Positions 33,710 to 42,407 of a stretch of DNA of 56,196 bases are shown here, piece after piece. The number at the start of each line of letters is the position of its first letter. Within the stretch, counting starts at the first letter, position 1. Source of the stretch: JBNKFV01 sp050290265 (GTDB lineage Bacteria > Pseudomonadota > Gammaproteobacteria > Pseudomonadales > Cellvibrionaceae); contig JBNKHI010000018.1 of NCBI GenBank assembly GCA_050290265.1, positions 1-56,196 on the forward strand, read 5' to 3'. Position numbers and translations under genes: made by a program. Under the pieces are notes generated by a model, which made no database searches, had not been told where the DNA came from, and saw only the letters and a program-made list of their open reading frames with translations.

Positions 33710-35983
33710 ATGATAAAAACTACTCTCACCGTCAGAAAAAAAATCTGGCTAGTTTCTGCCATTATCCTGGGTTTAGTTGGCGTTGCTGGTTGCTCTGATA
33801 CCAATAAACCCGCTGACTCAGCCGCCGCACCAAGCGCTAAATTGGGCGCAAGCAATGATGCTTCTACGGGCGTCGGTGCAGGCGAGAACTGGCCAACCCC
33901 CGGCGGTGATATGGGTAAAACCCATTATTCAACCCTAACATCAATCTCTCGCGACAATGTGAGCGAGCTGGGGTTTGCCTGGGAACTAAAATTAGGCACC
34001 CAGCGTGGTTTGGAAGCCACACCGGTTGTGATCGATGGCGTTATGGTAACCAGTGGTAATTTGGGTAAAACCTACGCTTTAGACGCGGCCACCGGTAAAG
34101 AAATCTGGCGTTTCGAGCCTGATGTGGACATGCAGGTTAACCGCACCGCGTGTTGTGACCAGGTTAACCGGGGTGTTGCGGTAAAGAATGGCAAAGTCTA
34201 TGTCGCAGCATTTGATGGCATTTTGAATGCACTGGACTTGAAAACCGGCAAAGTACTTTGGCAAGCCAATACCGTTGCTGACCCCACCAATGGTTTGAAT
34301 ATTACCGGCGCACCGGAAATCGCCGGCGACGTGGTGATTATTGGTAATGGTGGAGCCGAGTTTGATACCCGAGGCTATGTCACCGCCTATGACTTAAACA
34401 CCGGCGAACAGCGCTGGCGCTTTTTCACTGTGCCGCGTGACCCGGCATTGGGGCCACAAGAAAATCCAGAGATAGAAGAAGCGGTAAAAACCTGGGATGC
34501 CAACAGCCGTTGGGATATCGGTGGTGGTGGTACCGTGTGGGACGCTATTCATTATGATCCAGAGTTTGATGCGGTTTACATTGGTGTTGGTAATGGTGGG
34601 CCTTACCTCAACACAAAACGCTCCCCAAGTGGTGGCGATAACTTATTCCTCTCGTCCATTGTCGCACTCGATCCAAAGACCGGTCGGGTTAAGTGGCACT
34701 ACCAGGAAACACCTATGGACAGTTGGGATTATACAGCTACCCAACCTATGGTGCTCACGGACTTGGACATCGACGGCGAGTCTGTTCCAGTCATTTTGCA
34801 TGCTCCTAAAAATGGCTTTATGTACGTTATTGATCGCCGCAATGGCAAAGTACTGCGCGCGAGCTCTTTGGTCTACCAAACCTGGGCTGACGGCGTAGAC
34901 CTGGAAACCGGGCGTCCAAATATGACACCGGAATACAGTGACTACTCCACCGGACCAAAAATTGTATTCCCAGCCAGTTCCGGCGCGCGCAACTGGCATC
35001 CGGCTTCTTTCAACCCGGAGACCGGTTTGTACTATGCGGCTGTTGTGGATATGGGTAACCTGATTTGGTCCACGCCTGGGCAAAAACCGCATCGGGTTAA
35101 AGGCCTGAATAACGATGCCGCATTGATGTTTTCTACTGACATAGAAGCCGTATTGCCAACCTTTCCAGCCCCTATGCGTGAAGCCATTGAAGCCTTGCCG
35201 GCAATGAAACGCGTGCGCGAGAACCCGGCAACGTCTGAACTGCGGGCTATTGAACCGCTAACGGGTGAAACGGTTTGGTCAGTACCTTTAAAAGGTTGGC
35301 AAGATCGCAGTGGTGTTCTGACAACCGCTGGCGGCTTGTTATTTCAAGGTGATGTCGGTGGTAACCTTAGTGTTTTCGATTTAAAAACTGGTGAGTTGCT
35401 TAAAACTATCGCAACAGGTACAGCCATTATGGCCGCGCCAATGACCTATAAAGTGAACGGCGAGCAATATGTTGCGGTAATGGCCGGTTGGGGCGGAGGC
35501 GGTTGGTCTTTTGTTCCAGCATACAGTGCTGCATACCGTTACAGTAATGAGGGCCGAATTTTAGCCTTCAAATTGAACGGCGCTGAAACACCACTGCCAG
35601 AACCACTGCCACCGCTGACAGTGGCACCGCCACCACCGCCGCAAGCAGAAGGTGTTACCCCTGAAATCATTGCAAAAGGTGCGTCTCTATTCTTTGGTAA
35701 CTGCGCCATTTGCCATTCTAATAAACAGCGCAGTGTTGCGGTAAAAGATCTCAGCCGTATGCAACCGGGAAGTCACACTATTTTCAAGAATATTGTGTTG
35801 GATGGCGCATTCTTACCTCTAGGTATGCCGCGTTGGGATGATCTGTTAAGTGAAGAGGATGTAGAAGCAATTCACGCTTACCTGATTGACCTGCAAGCTA
35901 AAACACATGCGAAGGAATCGAAGCTGGTAGAAGAAGGTAAATCACTCGATCCGAGTGGTGCAAATATCATGACCGGTTACTAA
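33710..35983 (+). CDS. PQQ-dependent alcohol dehydrogenase with C-terminal cytochrome c (quinohemoprotein)
   Basis: Periplasmic enzyme of 757 aa that oxidises an alcohol and passes electrons to its own heme. The N-terminus is a lipoprotein signal ending in GVAGC. An eight-blade PQQ beta-propeller follows: NWPTPGGDMGKTHYS, the vicinal disulfide CC in RTACCDQ (about residue 145), and the W-motif repeats. A Pro-rich linker (about 625-645) leads to a cytochrome c domain with CAICH (about 664-668) and Met ligand candidates near LGMPRWDDL. The usual family length is about 700. It is the last gene of the cluster. No PQQ biosynthesis genes are in the window. ATG 33710 is preferred over GTG 33701. Confidence 0.92.
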   Translation: MIKTTLTVRKKIWLVSAIILGLVGVAGCSDTNKPADSAAAPSAKLGASNDASTGVGAGENWPTPGGDMGKTHYSTLTSISRDNVSELGFAWELKLGTQRGLEATPVVIDGVMVTSGNLGKTYALDAATGKEIWRFEPDVDMQVNRTACCDQVNRGVAVKNGKVYVAAFDGILNALDLKTGKVLWQANTVADPTNGLNITGAPEIAGDVVIIGNGGAEFDTRGYVTAYDLNTGEQRWRFFTVPRDPALGPQENPEIEEAVKTWDANSRWDIGGGGTVWDAIHYDPEFDAVYIGVGNGGPYLNTKRSPSGGDNLFLSSIVALDPKTGRVKWHYQETPMDSWDYTATQPMVLTDLDIDGESVPVILHAPKNGFMYVIDRRNGKVLRASSLVYQTWADGVDLETGRPNMTPEYSDYSTGPKIVFPASSGARNWHPASFNPETGLYYAAVVDMGNLIWSTPGQKPHRVKGLNNDAALMFSTDIEAVLPTFPAPMREAIEALPAMKRVRENPATSELRAIEPLTGETVWSVPLKGWQDRSGVLTTAGGLLFQGDVGGNLSVFDLKTGELLKTIATGTAIMAAPMTYKVNGEQYVAVMAGWGGGGWSFVPAYSAAYRYSNEGRILAFKLNGAETPLPEPLPPLTVAPPPPPQAEGVTPEIIAKGASLFFGNCAICHSNKQRSVAVKDLSRMQPGSHTIFKNIVLDGAFLPLGMPRWDDLLSEEDVEAIHAYLIDLQAKTHAKESKLVEEGKSLDPSGANIMTGY

Positions 35984-36003
35984 GCTACTGTAGTGTTTCG
36001 CAT

Positions 36004-36032
36004 AAAAACGCAGCTTAAGAGCTGCGTTTTTT
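36004..36032. terminator. bidirectional terminator
   Basis: AAAAACGCAGCT / AGCTGCGTTTTTT hairpin with a four-base loop, 20 bp after the PQQ dehydrogenase stop. It also serves the convergent phosphate transporter gene ending at 36082. Confidence 0.9.
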
Positions 36033-36081
36033 GTTGGTGCATCTGTGTCATTGTAAGCTTTTTACTACCGTTTTAGCTGAG

Positions 36082-37710
36082 TTATATTTCGTACCAACGT
36101 TTAATGCCTTGCAATAAATTAACGCCGGAATTGTAAATGGCCCGGTTAACGTTAAGCAGGGTAGATAACTGGTTGGCATCCAGTGTTAGCTTTTTTTGCA
36201 GAGGTTCAAGGCTCTGGTTGAATTCGTGCTCCAGCTCATTATTCGCATTGATTAACGTCTCCAGTTGCTCTTGTACATAGGCTGGTTCGTGCATGCCATC
36301 TAATAAACTAATAATGCGCTGATAAAAATTACGCATAGCTTCAAGGTAAGTTTTTTCCAGCCGCTGTAACAACTCATCATTGCTGTGCCGTAATTGCATT
36401 AAATCCGATCGAATATCCTTTAGCGTTTTTACTGCATACACCAACAGGCGGGAACACTCTGTTATTTTTAGCAAACCGGTGGATTGCTGCTCTGTTAGCG
36501 CAAACTTTTGAATATCACTCACGTACTGAATCAATTCTCCTTCTGCGTGTTTTAATTGTTCGTAACGTTGCTCAAAGGTTTGCGAGTCGTCACTGCCTTC
36601 CAGAATTTCCTTAATGCTATTGGAAATGGCTAGCTGGTGAGGGTCTATCTTTAAATTACGTAAATTAATACCAATGCCAGCCATTAACATTCGGTAGCAG
36701 TGGTATTCACAAGCGGTGACTGCTGCTTCAGACGTGTTTGCTGCGACTTCGGTTAACTTTAATACTTGCGTTTTATTGCTCTGAAACAGTTTGCCAATCC
36801 AGTTGGCATAAGGGCGTAGCAGCGGCGTAAACAGTAACAGCCCAGTAAAGTTAAACAGACTGTGGAATGCCACCAGACTATACAGTGGGTCATTCAAGCC
36901 CAGTACCTGCATCATAAACGGGAGGGCGGGGAGTAAAAAAACAAAGGCCAGCGCATCAACTATCACGTTAAACATCACATGCGACATCGCCAGTTGGCGC
37001 TTAATCGGTGAGCCTTTAAAACTGGCCAGTATTGTCGTTGACGTTGTGCCTAAATCAGCGCCGATAATCAGTGCTGCTGCAGCCTGTAATTCAATAATAC
37101 CGGTGTGCAGTGCCGTTAATGCCAGCATCATAGAGGCAGAACTGGACTGAATTACCGCACTTAATACACAACCAATAAGCAGAAACTGTATTGCTGTAAA
37201 GCCTTGTAAACTTTCCATGTTTAACCGGTTTGGCAAGTATTCAACGCTGGATTTCATAAAATCCAAGCCGAACAACAACAAGCCAAAACCCAGAAGGAGG
37301 GCGCCTATGGCACGGGCGCGCGCAGACTTTTCGACAAACACCTGTAACAGGCAGCCACAGCCTATGGCGGGAATGGCAATGGCGGATAGATTTAATTTAA
37401 AACCCACCGTGGTAACGATCCAGCCAGTAAACGTAGTGCCCAAATTAGCGCCCAACAACACCCCAATGGCGTTATAGAGCGGAATCATCCCCGCACTGGC
37501 AAAAGCCAATACAAGTAAGCTCACCATCGAACTACTTTGCAGTACCGCAGTGATCACCGTGCCGCTCAGCACACTGCTGACGGGTGTTGCGGTGCTGCGG
37601 TTTAACCATTGCTTAAACCAGTTGCTACCCAGGGTTTGCATGCTGCGTTCCAGCTGCAACATCCCGAACAGAAAAATACCCAGCCCAAAGAGCAGGTTAA
37701 GAAAAGGCAT
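36082..37710 (-). CDS. Na+/phosphate cotransporter family protein with PhoU-like tail
   Basis: Inner-membrane type II Na/Pi cotransporter homologue (NptA/YjbB group) of 542 aa. The two inverted-repeat transporter halves each carry the QSSS motif (VLQSSSMVSLL and VIQSSSASMML) and a GANLGTT/GADLGTT segment. Residues 330-540 form a cytoplasmic PhoU-like helical domain that probably controls flux. It can import or export phosphate; YjbB of E. coli exports. It stands alone on the minus strand, between the PQQ cluster and the CRISPR array. Confidence 0.92.
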   Translation of the reverse strand: MPFLNLLFGLGIFLFGMLQLERSMQTLGSNWFKQWLNRSTATPVSSVLSGTVITAVLQSSSMVSLLVLAFASAGMIPLYNAIGVLLGANLGTTFTGWIVTTVGFKLNLSAIAIPAIGCGCLLQVFVEKSARARAIGALLLGFGLLLFGLDFMKSSVEYLPNRLNMESLQGFTAIQFLLIGCVLSAVIQSSSASMMLALTALHTGIIELQAAAALIIGADLGTTSTTILASFKGSPIKRQLAMSHVMFNVIVDALAFVFLLPALPFMMQVLGLNDPLYSLVAFHSLFNFTGLLLFTPLLRPYANWIGKLFQSNKTQVLKLTEVAANTSEAAVTACEYHCYRMLMAGIGINLRNLKIDPHQLAISNSIKEILEGSDDSQTFEQRYEQLKHAEGELIQYVSDIQKFALTEQQSTGLLKITECSRLLVYAVKTLKDIRSDLMQLRHSNDELLQRLEKTYLEAMRNFYQRIISLLDGMHEPAYVQEQLETLINANNELEHEFNQSLEPLQKKLTLDANQLSTLLNVNRAIYNSGVNLLQGIKRWYEI

Positions 37711-37808
37711 TACGAATCACTCCGGCTTATGGCTATTACTACAGTATGGCCCAGAATTCGCTCAAGCAACGTTACCTATGTCAAGATAAACGTAGTCGGG
37801 TGGTAGAC

Positions 37809-39746
37809 TGCCTAAGCTGCCTGTACGGCAGTGAACACACTCCACACCATCCACGAGTGGATGAAAGATTTCTAAGCTGCCTGTACGGCAGTGAACCAGC
37901 CCAGGTTTGTGTTGCCGGGTCAATGCCTTTTCTAAGCTGCCTATACGGGAGTGAACTAAATCAAGGCGTAAAAATAGTATTGCCAGAGTTTCTAAGCTGC
38001 CTATACGGCAGTGAACACGAGACGCTTTTGGCTGTTTTTTTCTAAGCTGCCTATACGGCAGTGAACCTCTTAAAGAGAGTGCTAGTAGATGGCCATAATT
38101 TCTAAGCTGCCTATACGGCAGTGAACGTGTCATCATATTAAGTGCTAGCGCCATCGTATTTCTAAGCTGCCTGTACGGCAGTGAACAGAATTCGTGCCAT
38201 GTGACTCATATGGGTCACTTTCTAAGCTGCCTGTACGGCAGTGAACACATTGCCGCTTGATGATCCTGCGTACCCATATTTCTAAGCTGCCTGTACGGCA
38301 GTGAACGTGTATGTGACCATCTGTTGTGATTGTGAAGTTTTCTAAGCTGCCTGTACGGCAGTGAACTTCAATGTACTTCAGTTCAAATTGTCATGTATTT
38401 TCTAAGCTGCCTGTACGGCAGTGAACCAGACGAATAACTTTAAAATCAAATAGTTAGATTTCTAAGCTGCCTGTACGGCAGTGAACCCTTGGCAAACAAA
38501 ACGGCAAAGCCACGTTCGTTTCTAAGCTGCCTGTACGGCAGTGAACAATCCTTCACTTGTTCAGATATATCTTGATAATTTCTAAGCTGCCTGTACGGCA
38601 GTGAACGAGGGGATTGTGGTCAGCCTCCTGTTTGTTCTTTTCTAAGCTGCCTGTACGGCAGTGAACCGAGCAACGGATTCAAAAACCCGTGGGGATATTT
38701 TCTAAGCTGCCTGTACGGCAGTGAACTCTAAGTCAAAGACGGTATTCAGTGGGACCAGTTTCTAAGCTGCCTGTACGGCAGTGAACGACGAGGTCATTCT
38801 TGCGGTAGCCGCAGGTAATTTCTAAGCTGCCTGTACGGCAGTGAACTATTTGCACAGAGTGCGACACAAAACGCCGACTTTCTAAGCTGCCTGTACGGCA
38901 GTGAACTGTACTTAGAAATATAAGATCCAATTCTTTTTTTTCTAAGCTGCCTGTACGGCAGTGAACGATGATTTAAGTCAGGGGCAGCAGGCTGGGTTTT
39001 TCTAAGCTGCCTGTACGGCAGTGAACATCGGGGTGTCTTACCCGGCGCGTGCTCCGCATTTCTAAGCTGCCTGTACGGCAGTGAACTGATGGTCTTGAGC
39101 TTCTGTCATCATTTGATGTTTCTAAGCTGCCTGTACGGCAGTGAACGAAGGACTATGTTGGTATTAACCCGCCGTATTTTTCTAAGCTGCCTGTACGGCA
39201 GTGAACAGCCTGGAACAAATGTCTGGGCCCTGCCTGGTTTTCTAAGCTGCCTGTACGGCAGTGAACACTGCACGTCAGGAGGAAAGGCAAATGCTAAATT
39301 TCTAAGCTGCCTGTACGGCAGTGAACAGAAATATAACACTGTCGATATAAAGCCACATTTTCTAAGCTGCCTGTACGGCAGTGAACAAAGAGAAGCTGAT
39401 TTCAGGCCGGATTATTCATTTCTAAGCTGCCTGTACGGCAGTGAACTGGTGGCTTTGATTCTTTGAGTGACGCTGCAATTTCTAAGCTGCCTGTACGGCA
39501 GTGAACGCCAGTGCCGCCGATAATTCGGAAAATTCCAATTTCTAAGCTGCCTGTACGGCAGTGAACTCATGGAGGAAGGTAGAAAAAGAGACTGTGAATT
39601 TCTAAGCTGCCTGTACGGCAGTGAACAAACGGAAGGTCAGTCAATGGCTACCGCTTTGTTTCTAAGCTGCCTGTACGGCAGTGAACTTACATAACCAGTG
39701 GCAGACTGCTTACGCATATTTCTAAGCTGCCTGTACGGCAGTGAAC
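37809..39746 (-). CRISPR. type I-F CRISPR array, 33 repeats
   Basis: There are 33 direct repeats of 28 bp at a 60-bp period. Read on the minus strand each starts GTTCACTGCC and ends GGCAGCTTAGAAA, the classical I-F repeat with a CTGCC/GGCAG hairpin recognised by Cas6f. There are 32 spacers. All are 32 bp except one of 22 bp (38017-38038). Repeats near 37809-38126 vary: the first has lost its terminal bases, the one at 37929 has two changes, and those at 37989, 38039 and 38099 share one change in the loop. The array is therefore transcribed on the minus strand with its leader next to cas6f and the oldest end near 37.8 kb. All other repeats look identical, which implies continued activity. Confidence 0.98.
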
Positions 39747-39877
39747 TGAAGTATAAAGTACAAAAAAACAGGAAAAACAGCGGGTTAGGCCAATTTAGGC
39801 CAAAATACCCAAGTTTTTCCCGGTTTATGTAACTTACTGATTTTTAAGTAAATTGTTAAAGAGCAAAATAACTTGGG
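39747..39877 (-). promoter_or_regulatory. CRISPR leader region
   Basis: AT-rich 131-bp stretch between cas6f and the first (newest) repeat. It contains a tandem pair TTAGGCCAAT / TTAGGCCAAA (39785-39804) and long A/T tracts where the array promoter and integration-host-factor sites would be expected. Overlapping the cas6f stop, CTTGG/CCAAG with TTATTTT downstream on the minus strand is a weak terminator-like hairpin. Confidence 0.6.
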
Positions 39878-40429
39878 TTAGAACCAAGGTATTGTGGCGG
39901 TTTTGGATAAGCCAAATTGATCGAATTCGCCCGCAATGGGATGATCCAGCAATTCACCGAATTGAATATAACGCCGGTGCTTGTGGCCGTTTGAACCGCT
40001 TTGCAGTTCCAGGTAGGGATTATCCAATCCCTTTGTGAACATTTTGGCTTTGTAGGTTTTTGCTTCGTCCTCGGTGATAGAACCCCGCTTGATCAAACGA
40101 TTTAACTTTGCTTGGGTCATTGTGGATTGCTTTCGGCTGACGGTTCGATATTGCACAGAACTGGGTATCGGTAATAATTGTGACTGTGAGCAATAGCCAC
40201 TCATACCACCCAACCAATTTTTCTGACCTAAAGCCTCCAGATTATCCTTGGTTCCATGTAGCCTTAACACATTGCCCAAAGTCAAGTTGTAGGCAGGGAA
40301 GCTAACACCAATATTAGTGGAGCCTATATCACAAAGGGCTTTGTGAAGTTTGGTGTAGATCGCATTGGTCAGCCAATTAATGGGCATTTCAGCATCAGGT
40401 TTAAGTGTAATGTCTAAATAATTGTCCAT
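39878..40429 (-). CDS. cas6f: Cas6f (Csy4) crRNA-processing endoribonuclease
   Basis: Ribonuclease of 183 aa that cleaves the pre-crRNA at the 3' base of the repeat hairpin and stays bound as the crRNA 3' cap. The family start MDNYLDITLKPD and catalytic His29 in YTKLHKAL match Csy4, whose catalytic histidine is also His29. The C-terminal half has the Arg/Lys-rich RNA-binding segment (KQSTMTQAKLNRLIKRG). AAGGAAAAG precedes ATG 40429. It is the last cas gene, 131 bp from the array leader end. Confidence 0.95.
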   Translation of the reverse strand: MDNYLDITLKPDAEMPINWLTNAIYTKLHKALCDIGSTNIGVSFPAYNLTLGNVLRLHGTKDNLEALGQKNWLGGMSGYCSQSQLLPIPSSVQYRTVSRKQSTMTQAKLNRLIKRGSITEDEAKTYKAKMFTKGLDNPYLELQSGSNGHKHRRYIQFGELLDHPIAGEFDQFGLSKTATIPWF

Positions 40430-40438
40430 AACTTTTCC

Positions 40439-41446
40439 TTACACCCGTATGTCTGTTAGATAAGCAAGTCCCTTTTTCCCCATGTAAAAGCTGGAAACAC
40501 CCGCATTCTCGATCATGTTATAGAGTGTGTAGGCTAAAGGACGATCTATGTCGATATCTATCTGAAGTTGGCCACTAACTTTTTTAAGAAGCTGTTTAGA
40601 TTTTCCTTCACCCTTAACAAAGTCCTCCCTCATATATGGGTTACCCCATATTTTTTTCTTTTCGCCAGTTGTATAGCGACTCATAAAATCTTTCTTGGTG
40701 AATCCATTGTTAGAGATTCCGCTCAATCCACCAGCCTTGGTTAGCGTTGGTTCAAGATCAAACTTTTTCTTTATCAAGCGATCAACCTGTAGGTATAAAG
40801 CTGAGCAATACATACTTATTGGGTAAAGTTCACCTTTTTTACTCAATCCATTGAACTTGGGGAAGCAATTGGATAGTTTTTCGTGACAGGTTTTATATGT
40901 GCCCTCCAGAGGAACTGTTTTCAGCTTGTTAAGCTCTTCGAGTCGATCAATAATCACTAGCGGATTTAATTCAATTTTTCTGGCAATAGGATGTTCACCT
41001 TCTAGCCAATGGCATAGCTCATCTAGATCTAGAGATAAAATTGACCAAAGCTCTTGAGAGTAACTTGAATTGAACGCGGGGTCAGTAACACGAATCATTC
41101 CTGTATAAGAATTTTGGTCTGTACTCCCTGTTATGTTACGAATATAAGTAACTTCGTTGTTAACAATATTAGGAATATCTTTAAATTCTACTTTTTTTTC
41201 AATTTCTTTAAAAAAGTAACGCTCATCATTTCTAGCTTGATATAGCTTTCGTTGGTCGCCTATTAATCGATTCAATATTCCCATCACGGTATCAAGAGAG
41301 ACTTCTCTGTTGATGTAATTTTCAGCGGTTTTTAGATTGGTCATTGAGCCTATAAATTTTCTACCATCCTTGGGTAAAGGCTCATTATTTGATCCATCAA
41401 GAAACGAGTTTCGCCAGGAAGCCTCGTATTCAATTAAGATTCTCAT
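40439..41446 (-). CDS. cas5fv: Cas5fv, type I-F2 (I-Fv) Cascade subunit
   Basis: Protein of 335 aa starting MRILIEYEASWRNSFLDGS, the pattern of the enlarged Cas5 of the minimal I-Fv complex. In that complex Cas5fv binds the crRNA 5' handle and takes over PAM recognition from the missing large subunit. ATG 41446 is chosen because GTCAGGAGG lies just upstream; the frame's extension to 41521 overlaps cas7fv and lacks homology. It is much longer than the Cas5 (Csy2) role needs and unlike canonical Csy1 or Csy2. No separate cas8f/csy1 gene exists between cas2-3 and cas6f, which supports I-Fv. Confidence 0.85.
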   Translation of the reverse strand: MRILIEYEASWRNSFLDGSNNEPLPKDGRKFIGSMTNLKTAENYINREVSLDTVMGILNRLIGDQRKLYQARNDERYFFKEIEKKVEFKDIPNIVNNEVTYIRNITGSTDQNSYTGMIRVTDPAFNSSYSQELWSILSLDLDELCHWLEGEHPIARKIELNPLVIIDRLEELNKLKTVPLEGTYKTCHEKLSNCFPKFNGLSKKGELYPISMYCSALYLQVDRLIKKKFDLEPTLTKAGGLSGISNNGFTKKDFMSRYTTGEKKKIWGNPYMREDFVKGEGKSKQLLKKVSGQLQIDIDIDRPLAYTLYNMIENAGVSSFYMGKKGLAYLTDIRV

Positions 41447-41459
41447 CTTGGCCTCCTGA

Positions 41460-42404
41460 CTATTTGGCGTAAAAATAGGAGGCGAATTCATTACCACATT
41501 CTTCTTGAATTGAGCCTTCATCTGCTTTTATTCGCATCATCCTATTGCTGTCGTTGTAATCGACTAATACGGAGTCAACATACATATAGGACTTTGCCTG
41601 ACGTATCGACAGGTTTTGTATGCGCTCGAGCGTATGATTGACCAATGCTTTGATGGCATCGTCATTCAATAAAATACCGACTTCACCTTCTTCAAATATG
41701 GTGCCTAGGCGAACGTAGTTGGGGTGGAATTCGGCTTGGGGGGTCAAGTTGCCATCCAAGGTTTGAATGTAATCCTGAATTGATTGGGCAACTTCGTCGC
41801 CTTGACCCTCTTTTATCTCCATCGCTTCCCGGTCAAATTTTTTGTCTAAAGAGATAAATTGAAGCTGTTCAATACTGATAGAGCCGTAAGACTTATATTC
41901 GGTATCACCAAAAGTTGTTTTTGAAAAGAAGGATGAGCTGTCTCTCTCCCCGGCTTGACCGAACTGCTCAAAATTCCCATTGCCTAGCTGGTCAACAAAG
42001 TCTTCCAACAGCAACGGGCTGGTGCGTTTGTTTTGAGTAGCGGCTACGACATATCCTCTAACTAAACCAGTGATGGATGCTAGAACTTTGTCCAGATTTG
42101 TCTTTTTGGCGTAATGTAGATCATAAGCCTGTTCTCTGAATAGGTGGTGACGTATACAGTTTTGGCTAATGTACAAGGGAGTTTCCTTAAAATTTATATC
42201 GGTTGGTTCTTTGCGATATTTATAGCCGGTATCTTTAACTTTGCCAGATAAATTGCTATACCCCCTGAGCTTAGGAAGCGTGTGGTTATCAACAGTATTA
42301 CCATTTTCTTGTGCTAGATTGGTCGGTCCATTCCAATTCACCACGCCATGGCCTTTGGCAATGATTTTAAAATCGACGCTTTTAATACCTGTTACTTTTT
42401 CCAT
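41460..42404 (-). CDS. cas7fv: Cas7fv, type I-F2 (I-Fv) backbone subunit
   Basis: Backbone protein of 314 aa that polymerises along the crRNA spacer. It begins MEKVTGIKSVDFKIIAKGHG and has the NWNGPTNL segment and the QNCIRHHLFRE region typical of Csy3-like Cas7 proteins; the smaller size and sequence fit the I-Fv form. AAAGGAC precedes ATG 42404, 3 bp after the cas2-3 stop. The 13-bp gap to cas5fv also points to one transcript. Confidence 0.88.
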   Translation of the reverse strand: MEKVTGIKSVDFKIIAKGHGVVNWNGPTNLAQENGNTVDNHTLPKLRGYSNLSGKVKDTGYKYRKEPTDINFKETPLYISQNCIRHHLFREQAYDLHYAKKTNLDKVLASITGLVRGYVVAATQNKRTSPLLLEDFVDQLGNGNFEQFGQAGERDSSSFFSKTTFGDTEYKSYGSISIEQLQFISLDKKFDREAMEIKEGQGDEVAQSIQDYIQTLDGNLTPQAEFHPNYVRLGTIFEEGEVGILLNDDAIKALVNHTLERIQNLSIRQAKSYMYVDSVLVDYNDSNRMMRIKADEGSIQEECGNEFASYFYAK

Positions 42405-42407
42405 GAT

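Noticed and set aside
37746..39466. Open frames across the CRISPR array encoding repeats of FLSCLYGSE or SLPYRQLR
   Set aside because: They arise because the repeat has no stop in some frames; the 28/32-bp periodicity and the adjacent cas genes explain the sequence fully.
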